DNA of 5,225 nucleotides. Source: Candidatus Bathyarchaeota archaeon. Lineage in GTDB: Archaea; Thermoproteota; Bathyarchaeia; Bathyarchaeales; Bathyarchaeaceae. The first letter of the stretch is position 1, and every line of letters starts with the position of its first letter. Where the stretch lies: NCBI GenBank assembly GCA_003662715.1, contig QMYO01000155.1, positions 1 through 5,225 of the forward strand, written 5' to 3'. A program made the translations under genes and the position numbers. Below are positions 1-3,997 of the stretch, one piece after another. The notes under the pieces were generated by a model. That model did no database searches, had not been told where the DNA came from, and worked only from the letters and a program-made list of their open reading frames with translations.

Positions 1-420
1 GTTAGAAATGGAAGATTTATCCTTAAGAAGCGGATGGTTATGGATGAAGAAAAACAGAAGGTTCCCCCCTGAATCAGAGAGTCACTTCGAAATTCCCGGT
101 TTTACATGTAGGCTCCATACCGAAGTTTGACCCGAAAACATGGGATTTTGTGGTTGAGGGACTAGTGAAGAATCCGCTGAGGTTAATGTATAAGGAGTTT
201 TTGAAGCTTCCGAAAATGGTGAGCGTAAGCGATTTTCACTGCGTAACTGGGTGGAGTCGCCTTCAAAACTATCTCTGACATAGATAAACCTTTGAAGGAA
301 GCTAAGTATGTGACAATTGTGGCTGAAGGAGACTATACCACAAGCCTACCGCTTAAAGACTTACTAGACAATGATGTGCTACTAGCCTTGCAACTTCTGA
401 ATGGTTATTGCGAAAATTAG
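1..420 (+). pseudogene. Broken molybdopterin-dependent oxidoreductase (sulfite oxidase/YedY-type), 5' end at or beyond the window edge
   Basis: Intact relatives bind a molybdopterin cofactor and catalyse oxidoreduction; the conserved Cys ligates Mo. Three reading-frame pieces line up as one such protein. Piece one (1-69) ends in KQKVPP just before an in-frame TGA at 70-72. Piece two (72-263, a different frame) reads FPVLHVGSIPKFDP, TWDFVVEGLVKNPLRL and DFHCVTGWSRL; the Mo-ligand Cys is codon 240-242. Piece three (265-420, back in the first frame) reads KEAKYVTIVAEGDYTTSLPL and then LLNG before a TAG at 418-420. The first break sits at a six-C run (64-69) and is repaired by one extra base. At 263/264 the usual residues between WSRL and FKT (about DNVWEGVS in relatives I remember) are missing, equal to roughly 26 bp. 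The C-terminal third after LLNG is not recognisable. The remaining protein similarity is strong, so decay looks recent. Sequencing error alone would not explain the deletion plus the lost tail. Confidence 0.82.
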
Positions 421-440
421 CGCAAGCACAAATGTTCCTA

Positions 441-447
441 TTTATAC
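441..447 (+). promoter_or_regulatory. Possible TATA box for the site-2 protease gene
   Basis: TTTATAC lies in the 74-bp gap between the pseudogene stop and the protease start. An archaeal start site about 25 nt downstream would fall near 470, giving a leader of about 25 nt. No Shine-Dalgarno sequence is visible before the GTG at 495. The rest of the gap (421-494) shows no convincing gene. Confidence 0.3.
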
Positions 448-494
448 GCAAGGTTCTAATATCTCAAGTCGCAGATGAATACTGAACAACATGC

Positions 495-1583
495 GTGGCG
501 TGTAACGTGTCCTCAATAAGTGCTTTACCTGAGCCTTCCATTGATGCTACCCAATTTGAGCAACTACGAGGCATAGTGGAGTCAGAGTTTGATGTGGAAG
601 ACGGCTTCATGGAATATGGTTTCCCAACCTTCTATGTGAGGCTACGGGAAGATTCGAAACAGGCTTTTTTGAGGCTTGTTAAAAAGCTAGATGCCCTCCA
701 GCTTCTTCCGCTTCTCAGGAGAAAAAAGGAAAAAGTTGTGTTGAAAATTGTTCGTAAGCCTCCTGTGAAGCCTAGTCGAAAAATTATAAATATCGGACTG
801 TTTTTTGCAACTCTTGGAACAGTGTTCCTTTCTGGATATCTTCAATCAGATGTTGTAGGTGCCATCTTGTTTACAGGTGCGATTATAGCTATACTTGGCT
901 CCCATGAGATGGGACATAAGTTATTAGCTGATAAACACGCCGTAGAGGCTACATTCCCCTATTTTATTCCAGGGCTTCCACCTATTGGCACCTTTGGAGC
1001 CATTATCCAGCAAAAGTCTCTTCCCCCAAACAGAGATGCCTTATTTGACATCGGCATTACTGGTCCATTAATGAGTTTTTTTGTATCCATTCCAATTACT
1101 ATCGTAGGGATTATTTTTTCAAGTTACACATGGATTCCTAAAGGCAGTCCTACCCTCCCTGTGCCAATAATAATTCAGTTAATCGGGCTCTTTTTTCAGC
1201 CATTAGGAGCAGTTCCGCCCCGCCCAGTAGAGCCGGGGAACTATTTACTTGGAGTAGCGCTACATCCTCTTGCTTTTGCTGGTTGGGTTGGTATGCTCGT
1301 GACCATGCTTAATTTAGTGCCTGTGGGCATGTTTGATGGCGGTCACGTTGCTCGAAGCTTGGCTGGAGAAAAAGCACATAGGAATCTTTCATACCTTGGA
1401 ATTATCCTATTGGCTATTATCTGGTATCCAATGGCTTTCTTAGCGCTATTTTTCTCTTTCTATAAGCATCCAGGTCCATTGGACGACGTTTCACAGCCCA
1501 CATCTCTCAGAAAGTTTGCTGCCATCGGGCTAATCGCTATTTTTATTCTCTGTGTAGTTCCAATATACCCGCTTTTGGGCTAA
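495..1583 (+). CDS. Site-2 protease family (M50) intramembrane zinc metalloprotease, EGY-like
   Basis: Predicted multi-pass membrane protease of 362 aa that would cut substrates inside or next to the membrane. The zinc site is HEMGH at residues 137-141 (cat codon at 903), within the second hydrophobic segment. The second signature reads NLVPVGMFDGGH at 273-284, giving N273, P276 and the metal-ligand candidate D281. The stretch GTFGAIIQQKS (165-175) and GITGPL (187-192) resemble the EGY group known from plant plastids and prokaryotes. Hydrophobic segments are near 98-117, 120-146, 185-212, 222-237, 252-280, 297-322 and 340-361. A charged, probably cytosolic domain of about 95 residues precedes them and includes a YGFPTFYVRL stretch. 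No PDZ domain is seen. The GTG at 495 is the first possible start after an in-frame TGA at 483; GTG 507 is an alternative. No Shine-Dalgarno is visible. Substrate and regulation are unknown. The downstream neighbour is 190 bp away, so an operon is uncertain. Confidence 0.9.
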   Translation: MACNVSSISALPEPSIDATQFEQLRGIVESEFDVEDGFMEYGFPTFYVRLREDSKQAFLRLVKKLDALQLLPLLRRKKEKVVLKIVRKPPVKPSRKIINIGLFFATLGTVFLSGYLQSDVVGAILFTGAIIAILGSHEMGHKLLADKHAVEATFPYFIPGLPPIGTFGAIIQQKSLPPNRDALFDIGITGPLMSFFVSIPITIVGIIFSSYTWIPKGSPTLPVPIIIQLIGLFFQPLGAVPPRPVEPGNYLLGVALHPLAFAGWVGMLVTMLNLVPVGMFDGGHVARSLAGEKAHRNLSYLGIILLAIIWYPMAFLALFFSFYKHPGPLDDVSQPTSLRKFAAIGLIAIFILCVVPIYPLLG

Positions 1584-1670
1584 CGAAACCTCTAAACATC
1601 TTGACTCCGATAAGTTTGCAACAGCAGAAGATTCATTCCCACCGTGAATAAAAGGTCCTCGTTCACAAAA

Positions 1671-1678
1671 CTTAAAAG
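1671..1678 (+). promoter_or_regulatory. Possible TATA box for the HEYLH-protein gene
   Basis: CTTAAAAG lies 49 nt before the candidate CTG start at 1720. A start site 25 nt downstream of its centre would be near 1699. AGGAG at 1705-1709 could then serve as ribosome binding site, 10 nt before CTG 1720. The gap 1584-1670 before it shows no gene, tRNA-like fold or T-rich terminator on the plus strand. Confidence 0.33.
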
Positions 1679-1683
1679 ACTGT

Positions 1684-1700
1684 TTCAGTCATCTACTGAA
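1684..1700 (+). repeat. Small perfect inverted repeat upstream of the HEYLH-protein gene
   Basis: TTCAGT (1684-1689) and ACTGAA (1695-1700) are exact reverse complements around a 5-nt loop, CATCT. The element lies between the possible TATA box and the AGGAG at 1705-1709, near the expected transcription start. It could be an operator half-site pair or an mRNA hairpin, or simply chance, since six-base arms are common. Confidence 0.3.
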
Positions 1701-1773
1701 CCTTAGGAGCGTTAAAAATCTGGACTATGAGGCTGTAGAGAATTTTGGCGAAAAACTTGACGACTGCAACACT

Positions 1774-2241
1774 TTGGCAGAGGTCTTTGAGTTAGTTAAG
1801 CAGTCGGTTAAAAGATTTTTAAACAGACATAGAAGCGGGCTCATGCTAGGTTTAGCGGATTTAGGAACGAAACACGGCTATTTCATAGGCGCATTTCATC
1901 TGGTCGGCTCCAACATCATAGTTATGAATAAGGCTCCTTTAGAGACAGCGCTTCAAACAGTGGACAAAAGGATTTTCAACGCTTACTGCTTTCACCTACT
2001 TCTCCACGAGTATCTTCACTCCTTTGGATATATAGATGAGGAAGAGGTGAGAGACCTAACACAAGAAGTCTGCAGTTCAGCTTTAGGAGATGGGCATCCT
2101 GCCACCGTGATGGCGAAGCAGGGAATCGCTGTTTATTTCCCTAAAGTAACGTATTTCACACCCGAATCTCCGCTTCCAACAGACATCCAGATTGAGCTTA
2201 TAAAGGATTTTGACAGTTCAAGCGTAGGATACATCCATTAA
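1774..2241 (+). CDS. Uncharacterised HExxH (zincin-like) protein; true start probably upstream
   Basis: Small soluble-looking protein with no membrane segment or signal peptide. A HEYLH motif at residues 78-82 (codons 2005-2019) inside FHLLLHEYLHSFGYIDEEE suggests a zinc-binding, protease-like fold of the zincin type; this is inferred from the motif, and no activity is known to me. Other visible blocks are RSGLMLGLADLG (20-31) and VGSNIIVMNKAPLE (44-57), which look like conserved family signatures. The TTG at 1774 is the first conventional start and gives 155 aa, but it has no ribosome binding site. The same frame stays open back to a TGA at 1645-1647. It reads protein-like upstream (VKNLDYEAVENFGEKL, 1711-1758) and runs smoothly into TLAEVFELV. 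A CTG at 1720, 10 nt after AGGAG, would give 173 aa and is my preferred start; CTG 1696 is another option. The gene converges on the GYD gene, with 32 bp between stops. Confidence 0.72.
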   Translation: MAEVFELVKQSVKRFLNRHRSGLMLGLADLGTKHGYFIGAFHLVGSNIIVMNKAPLETALQTVDKRIFNAYCFHLLLHEYLHSFGYIDEEEVRDLTQEVCSSALGDGHPATVMAKQGIAVYFPKVTYFTPESPLPTDIQIELIKDFDSSSVGYIH

Positions 2242-2248
2242 GTAGTGC

Positions 2249-2259
2249 AAAAAGAAAAA
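2249..2259 (-). terminator. T-rich terminator for the GYD gene
   Basis: On the minus strand, 15 nt past the GYD stop codon, the sequence is CTTTTTCTTTTTG: two five-T runs split by one C. Archaeal RNA polymerase terminates at such oligo-T tracts without needing a hairpin. The site lies in the 32-bp gap between convergent genes, where a terminator is expected. No comparable T tract serves the plus-strand gene. Confidence 0.5.
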
Positions 2260-2273
2260 GAAGATGGAAATTG

Positions 2274-2519
2274 TCAGATTTCTTTAGCAGAGACCGCTGT
2301 TAAAGTTTCCACAGTATAGTTTGTTTCGAAACCCACCTCCATAGTGAAACGCATAGCCGTTTCTGCGTCAGCAGCCTCAAATAAGATGACACTATCGTAT
2401 CTTCCAAGAGTGAAGTATACGCCGCGAACAGTAATGCCGTTTGGAGCTTTAAGTTCTTTAAGATATCTAACCGCCTTCTCTCCCTTACCCTTCGGCGCCA
2501 AAAGCGTAATAAACAACAT
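2274..2519 (-). CDS. GYD-domain protein
   Basis: Protein of 81 aa that is essentially one GYD domain. GRYD is at residues 39-42, within VYFTLGRYDSVILFEA (34-49). The layout is a short beta strand (MLFITLLA), a helix with KGEKAVRYLKEL, two strands around GRYD, then a helix DAETAMRF and the closing VETLTAV. This resembles the ferredoxin-like alpha/beta fold of small dimeric domains. GYD proteins are mostly of unknown function, so none is assigned. The length is slightly below the 90-100 aa I recall for stand-alone members. The ATG at 2519 is supported by GAGGT at 2528-2532 on the minus strand with 8-nt spacing. It lies 62 bp downstream of the transporter gene on the same strand but has its own promoter-like sequence, so it may be transcribed separately. 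Confidence 0.85.
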   Translation of the reverse strand: MLFITLLAPKGKGEKAVRYLKELKAPNGITVRGVYFTLGRYDSVILFEAADAETAMRFTMEVGFETNYTVETLTAVSAKEI

Positions 2520-2541
2520 TTTGGAAGACCTCTGTTTATAC

Positions 2542-2550
2542 TATAATATT
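2542..2550 (-). promoter_or_regulatory. TATA box for the GYD gene
   Basis: The minus strand reads AATATTATA centred about 27 nt upstream of the A of the GYD start codon. That spacing would make the mRNA leaderless or nearly so. GAGGT at 2528-2532 would then not be transcribed from this promoter, unless the overlapping TATAA further downstream or an upstream transporter transcript is used. Confidence 0.5.
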
Positions 2551-2554
2551 GCTT

Positions 2555-2571
2555 GTTAACTTAAGGTTAAC
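2555..2571 (-). promoter_or_regulatory. Paired GTTAAC sites just upstream of the TATA box; possible operator
   Basis: Two identical, self-palindromic GTTAAC hexamers (2555-2560 and 2566-2571) are separated by 5 bp. They are offset by 11 bp, about one helical turn. They sit immediately upstream of the GYD TATA box, where an archaeal activator or a repressor blocking TBP/TFB could bind. No regulator gene is visible in the window, so the role is inferred. Confidence 0.38.
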
Positions 2572-2581
2572 CTTTCCCTCT

Positions 2582-3862
2582 TCATTTCTTTTCATGCCTA
2601 GGCGGTTCCTTAACAAAGAGAAGTAGAAGTGCCAACGCTGTTAATCCAAGAGCCGCACTGATATAGAAGGGAAGTCCATAACCTTTTATCGAGATGTCTA
2701 TGAGCCAAGTAAATCTGAAAACCTCATTTATGTAGAGGTAAAATATCCATGGTCCCAAAAGCGTTCCTATTATCATGCCAGCATTAAAGAAAGCCTGCAG
2801 CCTACCGAACAATTTCCCTCTAACCTCTGCTGGAACTAGGTCAGCTCTTAATGCACGTGTAGCGGGCATTGCAATGTTTATGCCGAGAGACCTGAAAACC
2901 ATTATGCCCGTAGCCACGATTAGGTTGGATGAGAAGGGCAAAACAATAGATGCTAGGCGAGACGAAAGGCTTCCAAGCGTTATTAAGGGCTTTTTTCCTA
3001 TCACATCAGCCGTCTTTCCAGCAATGAAGTTGCAAAATATTCCCACAAATCCAGAAATGGATAAAATAGCGCCTATCTCAAAAGAAGAGGCGTGAAGTAT
3101 ATCTCTGAGAAAGAGAACGCCGACTAAAGCAATAAAACCAACAGCAAATCCGTTTGCCAGCGCCGTAACGTATAAGACTTTTAGCGACCGTGAGATGGAA
3201 CTGTTCAGTTTAACTTTGCTCTCTTTAAAATCCATTGGCTTAACGCTGCCTCCTCTAGTTTCACGTACTTTCCACGCTACTAGCCCCATTGCAATAATGG
3301 CGAGGAGAGAATCAACGAAAAAAGGTATTCTGTAGCTGTCTTCAAGCCTTAACCTCATTTGTCTTTCCGCAAAAAACTGTACACTTCCTCCAAAAACAGG
3401 ACCTGTGAACCAGCCTATCATGCTCAGCGTAAGGAAGAAACCTAATGCTTCACCCTTCTTATGTTTCGGAACCTGGTCAATCAATGATGCTTCAGCAGGT
3501 GCGCTCACAGCTGCAGTGGCGACTCCGTTTAGCGCTCTTACAATTAACAATAAGGTCCAGTTTTGAAGTAGACCAGTAAAGATTCCTAGGAAAACGTCTG
3601 CGAGCAATCCTGCCTGTATCAGTTTTTTTCTTCCAATTTTATCAGAAAGGCTTCCGAATCTTTGGGAAAGAAGGGCGCTTGTGATGAGAAAGGCGGCGGA
3701 AAAGATTCCTACGTATTCAATTTGTGCTCCCAATGACTCTGCGTAGTATGGAAAATAAGAGGCAGATAACATGAAAGCTAGGTTCTCTATTAAAGAAGTG
3801 AGTGATAGCACTATTACGCTTGTTGAGTAAACTTTTGAGGGAGGTGTCAAGCGACTCTGCAA
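2582..3862 (-). CDS. Major facilitator superfamily transporter, probable proton-coupled exporter
   Basis: Integral membrane protein of 426 aa, normal for a 12-TM MFS carrier. Motif A between TM2 and TM3 is GSLSDKIGRKK (70-80) and a matching copy is GKTADVIGKK (282-291) in the C half. Motif B-like RALNG is at 109-113. The antiporter motif C fits exactly: G141, G150, G154-P155 and G158-G159. Approximate membrane segments are 14-36, 48-66, 80-98, 101-122, 138-163, 180-197, 230-252, 262-282, 292-312, 315-332, 355-376 and 397-417. The central cytoplasmic loop (200-229) is charged. Motif C suggests export, for example drug efflux, but the substrate cannot be read from sequence. The first start after an in-frame TAA (3896-3898) is TTG at 3862, with GGTGA on the minus strand at 3867-3871 (4-nt spacing, rather short); TTG 3850 is an alternative. 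It lies 118 bp after ileS on the same strand, with no clear terminator between them, so co-transcription is possible. Confidence 0.9.
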   Translation of the reverse strand: MQSRLTPPSKVYSTSVIVLSLTSLIENLAFMLSASYFPYYAESLGAQIEYVGIFSAAFLITSALLSQRFGSLSDKIGRKKLIQAGLLADVFLGIFTGLLQNWTLLLIVRALNGVATAAVSAPAEASLIDQVPKHKKGEALGFFLTLSMIGWFTGPVFGGSVQFFAERQMRLRLEDSYRIPFFVDSLLAIIAMGLVAWKVRETRGGSVKPMDFKESKVKLNSSISRSLKVLYVTALANGFAVGFIALVGVLFLRDILHASSFEIGAILSISGFVGIFCNFIAGKTADVIGKKPLITLGSLSSRLASIVLPFSSNLIVATGIMVFRSLGINIAMPATRALRADLVPAEVRGKLFGRLQAFFNAGMIIGTLLGPWIFYLYINEVFRFTWLIDISIKGYGLPFYISAALGLTALALLLLFVKEPPRHEKK

Positions 3863-3866
3863 ATTA

Positions 3867-3871
3867 TCACC
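3867..3871 (-). promoter_or_regulatory. Ribosome binding site that supports the TTG start of the transporter
   Basis: GGTGA on the minus strand matches the archaeal 16S rRNA anti-Shine-Dalgarno. It is 4 nt from TTG 3862 and 16 nt from TTG 3850. The first is closer than usual and the second is too far, so TTG 3862 is favoured in a gene that has no ATG or GTG alternative near the start. Confidence 0.45.
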
Positions 3872-3904
3872 GTCTAGTAAGCAGGGGGGTCTACTTTATC
3901 GTCT

Positions 3905-3997
3905 TTACGTGGCTTTTTGGGTTTTCAAGATGTGTTCACATAACTTGATGAAGTCAGAAGCAGACCTCTCGGATTCCCAGCTATTCTATGGCAACAT
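3905..3997 (-). other. Coding-like mini-frame overlapping the 3' end of ileS, interrupted by TAG; possible gene remnant
   Basis: On the minus strand, ATG at 3997, inside the last codons of ileS in another frame, is followed by TTG CCA and a TAG at 3986-3988. The frame then stays open for 26 codons to a TAA at 3905-3907. The open part reads SWESERSASDFIKL and then CEHILKTQKAT, an amphipathic-helix-like composition that looks more like protein than random gap sequence. There is no start codon after the TAG apart from a late TTG at 3928. It could be the remnant of a small gene, an extension of IleS lost by a frameshift, or chance. I do not recognise a family. Confidence 0.25.

Noticed and set aside
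70..278. In-frame TGA codons in the Mo-enzyme gene (70-72 and 276-278) as selenocysteine sites
   Set aside because: At both places similarity switches to another frame instead of continuing past the TGA, and the catalytic Cys is encoded separately at 240-242. Frameshifts explain them better.
475..519. ATG at 475 opening a 14-codon frame just before the protease
   Set aside because: It ends at a TAA at 517-519, is out of frame with the protease, and has no Shine-Dalgarno sequence. It is probably chance.
1644..1665. GTGAA/TTCAC inverted repeat in the gap before the HEYLH gene
   Set aside because: It has only five paired bases with a 12-nt loop, no T run after it and no link to a start site; expected by chance.
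1584..1773. Search for a tRNA or other structured RNA in the 190-bp gap
   Set aside because: No cloverleaf arms, T-loop (GGTTCRA) or box C/D-like motifs were seen. Much of the gap is better explained as promoter plus an N-terminal coding extension.
2344..2559. Plus-strand open frame of 71 codons opposite the GYD gene
   Set aside because: It is antisense to a clear GYD domain that has its own RBS and promoter, and it shows no recognisable protein features.
2775..3095. Plus-strand open frame of 106 codons inside the transporter gene
   Set aside because: It is antisense to conserved MFS segments, including the second motif A region, and its composition is a codon shadow.
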